A DNA stretch of 64,000 bases from Coleophoma eucalyptorum (Eukaryota; Ascomycota; Leotiomycetes; Helotiales; Dermateaceae). The position numbers and the translations under genes were made by a program. The notes beneath the pieces are model-generated. The model made no database searches. It saw only the letters and a list, made by a program, of their open reading frames with translations, and was not told where the DNA came from. The stretch is from NCBI GenBank assembly GCA_026120035.1, contig JALRME010000040.1, positions 1-64,000 on the forward strand, written 5' to 3'. Shown here one piece after another: positions 1 to 11,868 of the stretch; the first letter of the stretch is position 1; each line of letters opens with the position of its first letter.

Positions 1-664
1 TCATAGGGTTGGTATAGTAGATTTAGTAATTTCATATAGGGTAGTTAAGAAAGTGGTACACTCGCTTGTATGGTACACTCGCTTATCATATACGTTATAC
101 CAATATACTTATTAAGACCTACCTATATTTAATCACATTAAAGTGCCTGAAATACTTATATTTGAACGATATCGGAAGATTATTCGTTTTAAATGCGCCC
201 CCTAGTTGCAGCAATAACCCACTGTTAGCAAACTTAGATTTTATCCAAGGGGCATCGATCACTAGGCTATCGGCTCGTCCTAAATACTAAAATCAAGATA
301 TATCTGGCAGCATCAAAGTGGAGGAATTGGAAATACTAATGTTTCACAAGTATGAAAGCGAAACCCTGTCAAATAATCGAAATGGAACAGCTCCAGGCAC
401 AGACTGTAAGAAGGATCCGGATTCCGCTCCTGCTAGGTAAACTTATCGGGTGATCGTGTTTGAAAAAAATACTCTAAGCACTAGAGAAAGTATAAGATTT
501 ATCATGCCATGCTTATTTCGTTATCCCGCAAGTAAACTATAATAATGGTCCTTTACTATTGAGAAAAATATCTTTTCTCATTTAAGAACAGAATCAAATA
601 CACCCGATGAATATTTGAACCGGTATCACTCTTGCAATGTGGCATACTTCGTTTGCCCTGTCTT
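1..664. other. Left-edge intergenic, no gene seen
   Basis: AT-rich sequence with only short open frames that have no recognisable domain. The right part is the 3' flank of the minus-strand SesA-like gene that ends at 665. No repeat or RNA gene was recognised. Confidence 0.6.
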
Positions 665-1533
665 CTATCTGGAAAAACAGGCTTTCTCTGTGATATGTCC
701 GTTGTTCTGAATGCTCTTGTCTTCAGCTCTCGGTTTTTCGATGTTGATATCAGACTGCATAGGCCCTGGTCCGCATAATCCGTTGTTCTGAAGAGCTTCC
801 TTTGTACTGATTGGTTCATTTACATTTATACTCAAAGACCCATTTGTTTTTCCATGGTTATTACCATTAATCTCTCTTGCACAGTGTGGACTATGGCTTT
901 CCATCTTTTGTGCTTTGTTATTTAGAGCTTGGTAGGATTCTCGGTACACCAGCGCATTAGTTGGCTATGTCAATTAGCAATATGAAATATACTATGGTCT
1001 GAATAATCACTTACGGGGGACGCGCCACTAGCTTCAGTATTAGACCGTTGCTCTTGAGCCACCGTAGACATCTCTAAGTCCGTATTTCTCACTTCGCGAC
1101 GGACGTCGTGAAGGATTTCGGTGTGAGCTGCAGTAAGACACAGAGTCAACCCTGTCTTCTCCTTCTCGAGATTTTGCAAGGCTAGAAGAATTTGTGACTC
1201 TTTCTTGCCTTTCAGAACCTTCCAATACCTTCTTCGAAGCGAAGGCTGCGTATAGTGGCCGAGTACTTTGACGAGGATGTCTTGAAGGCTGCAGGCCTGT
1301 GAGATGATATGATCGAGCTGAGCAAGAACAAGTGTGGTATGCAAAGAATTATTATCTTTAATATGAAGAACAACTTCGATCAGGCGTTTAACGTGATGTG
1401 CGTGTTGCTGAATCCTCTCTGGGGCGTTCTTAAGTGTATCATGGACATCGGAGAGGTAGGCAGTAGCCTTCACTATATAAGTAGCGAGCTGAGCTGCGCT
1501 TGCCAATGCACCCACGACTTCCAATCCAGACAT
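665..1533 (-). CDS. SesA/HET-s-like protein with two C-terminal QNNG amyloid-like repeats
   Basis: Two exons, complement(665..964, 1015..1533), join in phase 0 across a 50-bp GTAAGT..AG intron and give 272 residues, close to the length of HET-s. Residues 1-173 are helical and begin MSGLEVVGALASAAQLATYI, the usual opening of the SesA/NACHT-N type N-terminal domain found on fungal STAND/NLR and HET-s-like proteins. The polar tail holds two related segments, NEPISTKEALQNNG (222-235) and EKPRAEDKSIQNNG (249-262), 27 residues apart. A helical domain followed by two pseudo-repeats is the layout of prion-forming cell-death effectors such as HET-s. The divergent neighbour, a WSC membrane protein, has the same motif near its N-terminus. 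Domain family is read from the sequence; amyloid formation and a role in incompatibility or defence are inferred. Confidence 0.72.
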
Positions 1534-2260
1534 GGATACTTATACTCAATATCAGGTACCCAAAGGATCAGCCTGCAGGTGTTTCAGCTTAGATGCAAAT
1601 TCCGATGGGTGCAAAAAGCCTTATGATCGGGTTTTGGAAACATGTGAACACTGTTCTTTGCTGTGCAACTAAGCCTATAAGCCAATACTTCGAGTTCAGA
1701 CAGCTTCATCATGGCGCATGTGCTGTCCAAAGGGTTATTTCATTATGTATGCCTGACGCAAGGAAGAGTGGCATCTGCATAGCCACAGGGCTCCGCCCAC
1801 CACCCACAATGATGACTATGCAGCAAGCCCAGGCTCGTGGTTGGTGCAGCTAAATTCTTGACTCGCTCTCCACATTCCTTTACATGGATTAAAGATGAGA
1901 GCATTAGGATGGTAGATATAAAGCTGGTGGTAGAAAACACAAAAACGTCTAGTAAGTGTAGCGACTGGAAGCTATATTTTATTTCTATGTCCAACTAGCT
2001 CTTCTTTACATACTTATCTAGAGGTTTATAGCTCTTATACATCACGAGGAGTATTTCGTGGAGTTGTCACAAGCTGCTACAGCCCAAAAGATGCCTAGAG
2101 CGCCCAAAAGTTTAACCAGCAGATGCCAAGGATCATTTAACCAAGATCCCTTGCTCGGCCACACCGGCAGATAAGCAATTATGCACTGGCCAAACCTTGC
2201 ATCGCTTCTCAACAGGTGTCTGAATAGTTTCTAAGCTACATATAAAGCCCGTAATAACGA
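1534..2260. promoter_or_regulatory. Divergent intergenic region between the SesA-like and WSC genes
   Basis: About 730 bp separate the two divergently transcribed start codons, so both genes may share control elements. A TATA-like TATAAAG sits at 2241-2247, just upstream of the WSC gene starts. No coding exon was identified. Confidence 0.4.
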
Positions 2261-3313
2261 ATGCATGATCTTGGGCTGTTGAAAATGGCCAACAAATCAT
2301 CGTCTTCTGCCTTTCACAACAAGGACCCAACTGCTCTTGACGAGGCAATTCAGAATAATGGTGACGCACAAACCATTGCGGGAACGATCAGTCACGCGTT
2401 CAACCACGCGTTCAATGGTTGTATTTGGTTGCTAAATTTGCCAGGCAATAATGCAGGCAGGTAGTACTTGGTACAGACATGCAATTGTTAAAGTCAGGTC
2501 TAACCATATACACCTACACTAGGGTCTCGAGCTAATGCCAACAACGACACCAATTATGAGGATAGCGAATCGACGCTGTGCGTAAATGCCTTGCCGCAGG
2601 CAACATCAAAAAACGTTCTTCTAAATGCTACTTGGAAAAAAGCCATAGCAATAACCTTCGCCCTTGTAGTAGTAATACTCATTACTGTTCTTCCGATTCT
2701 TCATTCCCAAGGAATTATCATGAGAGGACAGTTAGTATCTTTTGCACCGGCAAGCCTTGCATCTTTCTAACTTCTTATAGATCATCTGGTTCTGGGTTGA
2801 CATCTACGGATTCTACAAATAAGACTGCAATTCAGACAAAATCTGGGACTGTGTGGCTTTACAATGGTTGCTGGATAGATGGGAATTGGACAAGTCAAGG
2901 ATATCCTGAACGCGCTTTGAATGAAACTATGTACTATTCGAAAAACATGACGAACGAAAAGTGCGCAGACATCTGTTTTAAATATTCGTATTTTGGAACA
3001 GAGTATGGTGAGTGGAAACTCCCTATCCTATTACTGCGACTTTGACCAGGCCCTAACACCAATTTTGCATAACGTAGCCACTCAGTGTTTTTGTGGAAAT
3101 AAGCTCAATCCTAGATCATTTCTCCTACCCGGAGAGGCGGATACATGCAGTAGTACATGCGGTGGTGATCCTCTGAGCACCTGCGGGGGTGCCTGGAGTT
3201 TAGATGTATATCTCAGTAGGTCTCCTATGATTCCTAAATTCACCTGCTCAGAATTGCTAATGATGATTAGAAAAGGATTGAGAAGCCGAGTCAACGAAGT
3301 TGGATCACTTTAA
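2261..3313 (+). CDS. Single-pass membrane protein with WSC domain and QNNG-motif N-terminal tail
   Basis: Four exons, about 2261..2417, 2523..2730, 2781..3007 and 3078..3313, join in matching phases (introns about 105, 50 and 70 bp). ATG codons at 2261 and 2285 are in frame; numbering here uses 2285 (267 residues), favoured by the TATA-like box at 2241. The first donor could be 2418 or 2421. Residues 1-80 are polar and contain KDPTALDEAIQNNG (13-26). A KK pair precedes a hydrophobic span (about 83-104, ITFALVVVILITVLPIL), which suggests a cytoplasmic N-terminus. A Ser/Thr stalk then leads to a WSC domain (about 145-235: NGCWIDG, KCADICFKYSYFG, QCFCGN, CSSTCGG). WSC domains are Cys-rich and thought to bind carbohydrate or sense the cell wall. 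The tail motif matches the two repeats of the divergent SesA-like neighbour. Receptor function is inferred. Confidence 0.68.
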
Positions 3314-3582
3314 CATCAATGTCATCGGTTGGCGTTCAGCTATGCACTTTTTAAGAGTACCCGTAGACCAGGAAAATGTGCAAGAGCAGCGTGAATTAGC
3401 GTTTTAATTTTTATGGAATTAAGCCCTTTAAAATTGTGGAAGTTGCAAGTTGGTATCTACATTATTATTAGAGAAAGCTTGTTTATTTCCTTATAGGCCC
3501 CAGGATCCTCCACCTTGGCCTGCTATGATTCGTGGGGGACAGATTTCACGAATAATAGGATTAGATAACGTTGCTCTACCTC

Positions 3583-4190
3583 TCATATAATCACCCTTTT
3601 CATTAGATAACTCGCATCAAACCGACGCGAGAAACCGGTCATGACTTTCAAGAGCGGATAAGCACTGGCAGCCTCGACAACACGCTGGATCTTTAATCCT
3701 TGTTGTGGTATGAGGTTATGTTTCTATTATTAGAATTTGCAAAGAGCCGGTTACGTACCTCCTCCATATCCGTACTAAGAGGCTTCTCACAGAGTACATT
3801 CAAGCCCTTCTGGATGGCGAGAATGGTCTGAGACGCATGCACATCGATGCTAGTACTAACCCATACAGCCTGGAGTCCAGGGTGCTGGATCATCTTATCG
3901 TAAGAATCATACGCAAGAATGCCCCAGTTCGTGAATTCGTTACGGGCCCAGTTCAGCTCCGTCTTGTCGATGCTGCAGACTGCAACGACGTGCTCCTGAA
4001 TAACGCGGTTGAGAAGCGTCTTTACATGGCGTTTGCCCATGCGCCCGAGACCGGCGATGGCAATGGCAACTCTGGTTTCTTGCTTAGTGGCCGCTGTGTA
4101 TGGATAAATCTTTTCTTCAAGCACAAGTAGTGTTCTTAATTCGATTTTGTAAGAAAGAGTAGAAAGTGTAAAAGTGTCCTGTCTGTTCAA
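3583..4190 (-). pseudogene. Truncated Gfo/Idh/MocA-type dehydrogenase
   Basis: Complement(3583..3690, 3759..4190) encodes the N-terminal NAD-binding half of a Gfo/Idh/MocA oxidoreductase, the myo-inositol 2-dehydrogenase class. Visible are VAIAIAGLGRMGKRHVKTLL (Rossmann fold), the CEKPLS motif that ends the first half, and after a phase-0 intron the segment KVMTGFSRRFDASY. The frame then stops after LMKRVII. Intact enzymes are about 350-390 residues with a C-terminal substrate domain, which is missing. The 5' end is also unclear: an acceptor just before ATKQETRV suggests the true first exon lies further upstream and that the leader back to 4190 is intronic. Best read as a decayed or truncated gene. 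Confidence 0.6.
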
Positions 4191-7100
4191 ATTGATTAAG
4201 TTGGTTGGGACACGTTAATTGATGATCGTGATCCAGCCGCAACGAACACACTTGCAGAGTGCCTGAGACAGAGAACAATCTCGCAGTGATCCAATCGCAC
4301 ACCAACGACGCTATTTTGCCTTCCTTGCAAACTTCCACGCTGGCTTGATCAGAGAAAGAAGTCATAGCAGGTAGGGAGATGATCGCAACGCATGAGGTTG
4401 GCCCACGGGAGAATACTCACTCATAGAAATTCCCGTCCTTAAGTCAGCCAATGTAACCGGGTTTGACATTGCCAATGACGCTAGTAATTCTTTCCTTGCC
4501 GAGCAGAATAGGAAATTCGTCCTCCGCATATGGTTGGACGTTTTACCCCACAGAGCGAAGTACCAAAGCCGAATTGGCTTGAAACCAAGCCGATCCAACG
4601 GACGGTCCCAGTGGTTATAAGAGATGCATGAAACTGCTCAAGAGGCCAATATTTCTACGGGTATATTTGAACTTCGGGCCCTGGCACCGGAAAGCTAATG
4701 TGAATGTCCGCATGATGTTGAGATTCCATTAACATCCAGTTCCTCACATAAAATTAGGTGAGGCATAAAATATCTAGAAAAAGGCGTATATTCCAAAGAG
4801 GGTTGGTCACTGGGGCTGTCATTACACACGCATCATTTATTATGACATTGGCGGGCCTTTATCTGGGAATATGACGTCCAAATCCCGACGCTGTTGGGCA
4901 CTATCAATAGAACTGATCTTCGCATTGCATAGATGAACTATCAAGTTTGATTTGGACTGAAGATATAGTAAGGGCTGGAGAAAATGCAGAGTAATGCATC
5001 CAAACCTCACGTGTCAAGTTCCGGAGCAATTCTAAGCTTGTGTGGTTGTTGATACCGGGGTCCAAAGCCGTGCTACCAAATCAGGTAACAGCAACCGGAA
5101 TCTTAGGCCAAACTCGATACAGCCAACAATCACGATGGCTGCTGATCTTAATAGCTTTATCACCTGCCCATCCCTTCAACTCTAACTATAGCAGTAGGAG
5201 CAGCCGGTCAACTAAACCATTTTTATAGTTCTGCGTACGTTGAACTCGTTGTACGATTCCACATATAGAGTAGAATCACATGGTTAGTTACAACTCCAAT
5301 TGCTAGGCCAATAGTCGAGAATGTGGCCAACCGTCAGCGGCGACATGCATCGAGCAAGACACATGAAGCCATCACCGCGGCCCTGGGACATTATTAAGTA
5401 TATAGGGTTGTGATCTCGACTGCAGGCCGGTTCCTAACCCGGATCCAATGCTTCCGCTTCAGCCGCACTTCCCAAATTGGCCAAATAAATCTAGTTCGTG
5501 TTCGTTGAACTTTATGAATCAAAATCATGGACATGATGTCAAGGAAAGGCAGGGGCAAGGGCAGGGGCATGCATGGAATAGAAAGCGGGAGTTGAAGCCC
5601 TAGAAATAAACAAAACATCTAGAACCCAGCTACAAACACACCTAGATTATTCCAGTATAGAATACGACGGTAAATATAGTGGCAGTTCTCATCTTTCCTC
5701 ATTAACTGTTACACGTTAAGCCGATGGAAAGAGTCGGCCCATTCCCGAAGTCGTGGCCACGGCATACAAAGTCAGTCGTATGATTGGTCGTGCCCACGTG
5801 CTCCTTTGCTACTGAACTCAGATTACGGGTCCTTTGGTACTTCGGCTCTCACGCGGCAGTGACTGGTGAAAGAGCCTGGTTAATTAACCTTGACCGGTCA
5901 ATCATCCGATTATTGTACAGGCACGCCTTAAATAATAAGATCAGTAAAGTGCTAGAGAAAGCGGGGAAATTGAGACAATCACCTTATGCTCTCCACATGC
6001 ACTGCCGGTGAAATTGCTTCTTTCCGTGGGCCGGAGACCTGCTAATACTAATCCACCATATCGTACTGGCTGTTGGAGCGCGGATCCGATTCGTGGCGGC
6101 GCAGGATGATGTATACATATTCCGTACTTTTATTTCCATTTTTGTTCACATTCATGTTCCGGTCAAACCAATCCCAGATTGCTGGTACTCTTGCAGCCGT
6201 GGTGCAGGTAGTAAGATTATCCATTAAATGACTACACCAAGTTAAAGCTTACAAAACTTATACGTTTTCATGATTTCTGCATTATTGTTCTTCGTTCTAG
6301 TAACATAAGCAACGAGAGTCGCTTGTCTATTCAAGCACAGTAGTTCAGCAGGATTGGATTATTCGCTTAAATTTCCCCAATCATTTCATTAGCTAAAAGT
6401 CGTGAATCAATCCTTTGCTCATGGTTTCCATTATATTAAGGGTTTGATTTGAGAATTAGGTAAGTCTCGATTACAAAGCTGGAACAACAGCCAGTGCCGA
6501 GGTGATATGGACGAAGAAGTCTCATTTACTGTTAAAACAGGTACCAGTTCTGGGCTATTAAGCCAGAACTTTATTCATTTTGAAGAGAGAATAGAGGGTA
6601 ACTTAGTATGCGATATGTCTGATAAAGATACCGCAGATCAGATAGTTTACTCTTAGTTAGGGCGAAAGGTGGGGTACATAAGGACAGGAATGGGCAGATA
6701 CAGCGACATTCGCTTCCGCCGCCCGGCAGCAAAGCACTGTAGGGAGTGTCTAGAAGGGCATCCAACCATTATATCTTCGAGGAACGGCCATGTTTTTACA
6801 GCGTGGATCACTGGGGAACACAGATCTACATTTTCGTTTGATTACGGTTATCACTAATCCTTAAACGGACAGCACAGTACGTATAGTGGGGTACCACCTG
6901 GTCGATCCTAGCGAATCTCGTATTTGCCGGTTTCAAGTATACCGATTTTCCCCTGAGTGAGTGGTTATTTTGTGGCGCCGTGGATCAAGCTCACCAAGTG
7001 TTCTCGAGAGTAATTTGAGCTGCCGTTTTATCCTAGTTTGTATCTCGAAGCTGCCCTGTGCAATGAGGCACGCAAGGATATCTGACCACTTAGAGTATGT

Positions 7101-7621
7101 CCCTTTGCGTTGGTCCCATATATACACTGACCCATGGGGTAATAGATAGAGCAGATCCTTCGGAATCCGTATTGTGTTATTAAATTGGTCCTTAAAAATC
7201 TCTACGCTCATCCAGATTGAAGAGAATGTGCAACATTATACTCATCCGATGCCAAGCAGAACCACCACCCGCGAGGCAGGGAACAACCGTCGACTCTGTT
7301 TCAGTCGGTAGCGGAGAGATTGTTGGCTAGTAACCGATTAGCCCCGTACAAAATTGTTTGGGAAAGATGAGAGTGAATAAACTCGAAGTGATGTGCGATG
7401 CAGTGCCGCACACGCCATTTGTCAAGGATCACAACGAGACCACTCAAAATTGGCGACTCCACGGTAATTTCTAGACACCGGCCGTTGCTCCTTTGACTCC
7501 TGAGCTTTTATATAAAGGCTATCAGCGTCCTGATTGAAAAGACCTAGTACACAAAAAAGGTCAAACTATCCAATTCAAAACACAGGCAGGATCCTACAAC
7601 ATCCCATCCATTCGTTTCAAC
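4191..7621. other. Gene-poor stretch, 3.4 kb
   Basis: No convincing gene. Open frames are short and lack domains. The most protein-like is a 92-codon frame on the minus strand at 6933-7211 starting MSVEIFKDQFNNTIRIPKDL, which may be an orphan exon or relic. A small GGGGCA-type run lies near 5550-5570. The last about 100 bases are the promoter and leader of the secreted-protein gene, with TATATAAAG at 7509-7517. Confidence 0.5.
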
Positions 7622-8808
7622 ATGCAGACCCACCAATTCGCCGCCATCTTGGCCTCCCTCCCATTGCTGGCACCAGTGGCTGGCTCACTCCTAGATCACC
7701 CTTACTTCTCGAAGCGTGTTGACATCACATGGGGTCCCATTTTCTATCTTGGGCCCGGTACCTCTGAGATCATTAGCGCAGTCACAACGACCTACCCCGG
7801 TGACATGCCCCAGAACCAAGCCGGTGGTCTTTTCTTGTGGCCCGGACTTACCAACAATACCGGTGATCTGATCCAGAGTATTGTCGGCAACTACCCTTCT
7901 GGTGAGAGTGAGTGCGGAACTGGCACTACCGCTGATTCAGAATGGTATGTATATTGAAGCAACTTCAAGAGTCGGCTAAATATGCCAGGTGTTGATGTGT
8001 CATTCTATAGGTGTATTAGCTCGGAAGTCTACGGACTAGACAGCACAGGAGCAACCACCCAATTCGTGGGTGATCTCACAACACTTGATGCCACCCCAGC
8101 AACCGGTCTTGTCTTTAACTACACCCTTATTGACTCAGATACCTATCTCTGGAACCAGTAAGAATCACTGAATTATAAAAAATGAATCGAAGTTTACTGG
8201 TGGGTTCTAATAGGACTGTCCACGACGCAACCAGCGGCGTGCTTATGTCAACATACTCTAAGAAATCCGGCCCAATGACCAAGTAAGCAACCGATCATGC
8301 TCAACTCTATCAGAAAGATTGTGTAGAGTTTGAGCCAAGCTCGCAGTTTTCATTGATTAACATGCTCTCTTCTAGCTGGAACTCTGCCGTCGAGTGCCAG
8401 GATTGCACCCCTACCATCGCAGAACAGACCTACGTCAACACCACCATCATCCTGAAGGAAGCCGATTCTACCTTCGGCGGAACCCTTTACACAACCGATG
8501 GCATCACGTACTCTGGATTGGACACCCCAGATAACGGCAAGACTTGGAATATCGCCCTCATTAAGGTTGCTGCAATGGACAGCTCCGCCAGCTCTTCCAG
8601 CTCCGCTGCTTCTGAAGCGACTGCCACTGCTGCTGCTGCTGCAACAAAGGCTGCCGTCACTACTACCAGCTCAGCCGTGGAAACTCCTTCCAGCGCCGCC
8701 ACCTCCAGCGCCGTTCCTTCTGCCAGTGCCTCATCCGGATTTCCAAGCTCGGGCTTCAACGGTGGCCGCGCAGGACATGGAAGACATGGCAACCGCTTCT
8801 CTGCATAA
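7622..8808 (+). CDS. Secreted protein of unknown function with Ser/Ala/Thr-rich tail
   Basis: Four exons, 7622..7944, 8011..8157, 8214..8282 and 8376..8808, all with consistent phase, give 323 residues. The N-terminus MQTHQFAAILASLPLLAPVAG is a signal peptide, followed by a probable KR processing site (FSKR). The body of about 210 residues has beta-rich character, several Asn-X-Ser/Thr sites and paired Cys (SECGTG, WCISSE, ECQDC), as in extracellular jelly-roll or lectin-like folds, but I do not recognise the family. The last about 90 residues are Ser/Ala/Thr-rich, consistent with an O-glycosylated stalk, and end in a Gly/His/Arg-rich tail without a clear GPI signal. A TATA-like element lies about 110 bp upstream. 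Probably extracellular or wall-associated; function unknown. Confidence 0.82.
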
Positions 8809-9587
8809 GAGGCTTTAACCCCTAGGAGGTCCCAGGGCACATGGCCTGAGAGTGAGACCAGGACGTGAGAAATGTGTCTCTGCCTTTATTGTTATATACT
8901 TCAATTCGCTGTACCCCCCAAACATTCAATTATCTGTAGATAAAATTCCGTTTCTTGCTTTGATCGCCCAGAGGTGGTCCTTTCCCTGGCTTCACCCATG
9001 CTCAGCGAACTGAAGTGGACCCGGAAAAATCAGAATCCGTTGAAATCGATTGAGTTTGGTACTATCCTTGTCATTTTGACTAGTATTTCCAGGCAGTCGG
9101 ACGTGCCGTTTGACACGTCTGGAAGACAAAGGCTGAGACTGGGTTGCTCCGACTGACGGGATGATCGCTGGGATAATCAAGCCTGGTGGTGGGAGGTTTT
9201 CAGCAGGCTGTTTTTGATGTGCGGATTAAGACTTATGGTAAAACGGGATATTGCCGTCGCTAGAATCTAGGACTACCTTATCTAGACCATCAAAGAAGTG
9301 ACTAGAATTTTAATCCCGCTCATAGTCTCAAAGAATACCATGGAAGAGATTGCTACGGTTTCTATATCCCGAGAAATACTCGTAGAATCGGATACTGACA
9401 TAGCCTTTTGTCTTCTGATTCTATCGTATTCCTCATAGTGATCACAATGGAATCAACCAACAGGGGGACCTTTATTTTGCATCGGTATTCAGGCTGTAAC
9501 ATAATTTTCGTAGGTATCATTAAATAATATCGAACTTGGCCGTACAATTTGAATCCATATCCGAACAAAACATCTTCCAAAACTGAA
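8809..9587. other. Convergent 3' intergenic region
   Basis: Lies between the 3' ends of the secreted-protein gene and the minus-strand Zn2Cys6 gene. Only untranslated and spacer sequence is apparent. Confidence 0.5.
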
Positions 9588-11360
9588 CTAACCGAACAGG
9601 GTTTGTAAACCCTGCAAAGCAACAACAGCCATCCAATCACACTGTTTGCCTCCCAGGTCATCTAGACGCCACATCACTTCCACGATTTCCAAAACTCGGG
9701 AAACCTGCTGAAGACCGACATACTCAACATGCGTACGTAGTCCACAGCGCACAATATCACGCCAATGCTCCTTTGTGTCTGAAGGATCACTTAAAGGCAA
9801 CTGGGGGTGTTGAAGAAGAGCCTCACTGCTTTCACACTGCGAGCTCGAAAACTCGACATTTATTGGATCTACTAACCATGCGGCGGCAATAAGGACTGCC
9901 AAGCCCTGGAGAACGCGGGTGCCAGAGGTCTCGGGCACTCCCTCCAGGATTTTAAGAATATGAAAAGCCAGGGCTCGAAGCCAATTGTATTGAGATGGAG
10001 TAAAATCCCCCACTGAATTCAGTCTTTGGGATTCATTATCCTTCTCTTGTAGTAAACTTAGTTCTAAACCATCACCGTCATCGTGAAAGACGTGGTATGC
10101 CTGCCGTTGTAATAGATGCGGAAAGGCGGTGTATAGCTGCAGGAGACCTGCGCAGCGATATGCCTCTTCTACACTCAAAATCTCATCAATAGTTGTTTGG
10201 GGGTCTTCTGGGTCGGTGAAATTGCTTTGACAGGTATGCGTGTGGTCTAGCAGCTCAGACTCAACTAGTCGAGCCTTTCCCATCAAGAATTCTGGAAGGC
10301 TTTCTCCAGGGCTTTGAGCCGTCGCATTTTGGCGTATCCGACATAGGGCCCCAACCTTTCCAACGGAGTTCATGAGGGTAATTGAAAACCCAGTCAAGGG
10401 ATGTGGAATTATCCTTCGAAGGTGCGTGGGGATATCGGCGTCGTCCACGATATCATGACTCATTTCTAAGCCTCGAATGGTCATTTGGAGAGATTCTTGA
10501 TACTCAAGACATCTATTAGGATCGCCCGTGACAAATGCGGAAATCATGAACCAGTACACAAATGCACCCAGGATAAATGTTTGCTGATATTTGAGGCGGT
10601 TTTTCTGCTGTTGGAGCCAGAGGTAGAGGAGAACCTGGCTGCCTAGTATATGGCTCAACCCAAGGTCGTTTACATCATACCATGCAGATGTTAATCCTGC
10701 GATGATAGTACATAGCATAAGCTCATCGGATACAAAGCTTTTAGATGGTCCTTGAAGTTTTCCAATATCGCTACGAACCGCCGAAAAGGCCTCTGACTGG
10801 AGACTCAATGCTTTGATACGCATTTTTGGATCTTGCCTACTAAGGTGGGCCGCTGACGAGGCTTGCAGAAGCAGGAATACAGGCTCGGAATGGGCCATCA
10901 TTGACGCTGGGACAATCCTAAATGGATTGAATCTAGAATCAAAGCACCCTGCAATTTTACAAACTGTGGTGAAATAGTGGTGGATCAGTGCTGAAGACTC
11001 GTCCTTCAGTGGATCTAGTAAATTTGGACCAGACATGTAGGGAGGGATGACTTTAGATGAAGGCGTTGAACTTTGCCTGTTAACCAGGCACAAGGTCGTA
11101 TTCTCCTCACGAAAAGTGTGAGAGAATGCTGAGTTGGACACCTCTGGAGTATCTTTCCACTTCAGAGGCTTTCGATAACCCGGACATTGTAGTTTCTGCC
11201 GGCAGCATTGTTGGCAAGCGGGCAAGCTCTGGTCACACTTCACCTAGATTGACACGAGTTGATCAACATTGGCGACGACAGTCTCTCTAATAGGATGTAC
11301 CTTTCTTCGTTTACATTGGAGACATCCCGCACGTGACTTTAATCGGCGCGCCTCGGACAT
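9588..11360 (-). CDS. Zn2Cys6 transcription factor
   Basis: Complement(9588..11243, 11301..11360), 571 residues. The intron (57 bp) splits the zinc cluster: exon 1 encodes MSEARRLKSRAGCLQCKRRK and exon 2 continues VKCDQSLPACQQCCRQKLQC, giving C-x2-C-x6-C-x6-C-x2-C-x6-C at residues 13-40. The ATG at 11360 is therefore required, since the long open frame alone begins inside the zinc finger. The rest is a helical, Leu-rich fungal-type regulatory region (for example LMLCTIIAGLTSAWYDVNDL), typical of nuclear regulators of about 550-650 residues. It is transcribed away from the sphingolipid methyltransferase across about 500 bp. Nothing ties it to the polyketide cluster 6 kb away. Target genes are unknown. 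Confidence 0.88.
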
Positions 11361-11868
11361 GTTTCATTGGAGCACAGGAGTACCTGCAGGGTTGGCATTA
11401 ATTCGGCAGCAGAGGCAGCGGATTCGGAGCAAATGGTAACCAGAGCGACAAGTTGCGAGCTCCTGGTATGATTTAATTGAGTGAAGAAAGTGCGAAGACG
11501 AGGGATGTCGTAAATGCCGCTCATTGCTGAAGCAGAGCTCATATGGCTCGCTATTCGTCGTCGCACTATTTAACCAAAAAGGGTTTAGATTCATACTTTG
11601 GCCCCGTCCCCCCATTGGTCCAATGAAGTAATAGCAGATACGACCATAAATAAAGTCACTTACAACCAATAAACTATACGGGAAGGGAGGACTTGTCAGA
11701 AATTAATTGGGGCCTTCAAACATATGGGCAGAGTCTCCTTGAAGAATGATGCTTTTGTAATCAGAATGTTGACTATAAGAGTGCCTTGCTCCCTTCTCTC
11801 TTGCATTCGCAGGTTCCCTATCTTCCTATTGCAATTTTCGACCAAATCTAACTTTCCCGCTCATCAAA
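11361..11868. promoter_or_regulatory. Divergent promoter region
   Basis: About 508 bp between the start codons of the Zn2Cys6 regulator (-) and the sphingolipid methyltransferase (+). It contains a CCAAT-type ATTGG at 11614-11618. No exon was recognised. Confidence 0.4.

Noticed and set aside
2578..3045. 155-codon frame on + strand read as a complete gene
   Set aside because: It starts at GTG inside an exon; in the first part the true frame is different (it encodes the membrane span), and the frames join only after removing the intron at 2731-2780.
6933..7211. 92-codon minus-strand frame as a gene
   Set aside because: Protein-like in parts but no domain, no partner exons and no clear promoter; left as a possible relic.
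8487..8840. 117-codon minus-strand frame, Ala-rich
   Set aside because: Antisense shadow of the Ser/Ala/Thr repeat tail of the secreted protein.
9588..11360. Left Zn2Cys6 factor as the cluster regulator
   Set aside because: It is 6 kb outside the motif-bearing region and paired with a sphingolipid gene; the regulator at 38300-39810 is the better candidate.
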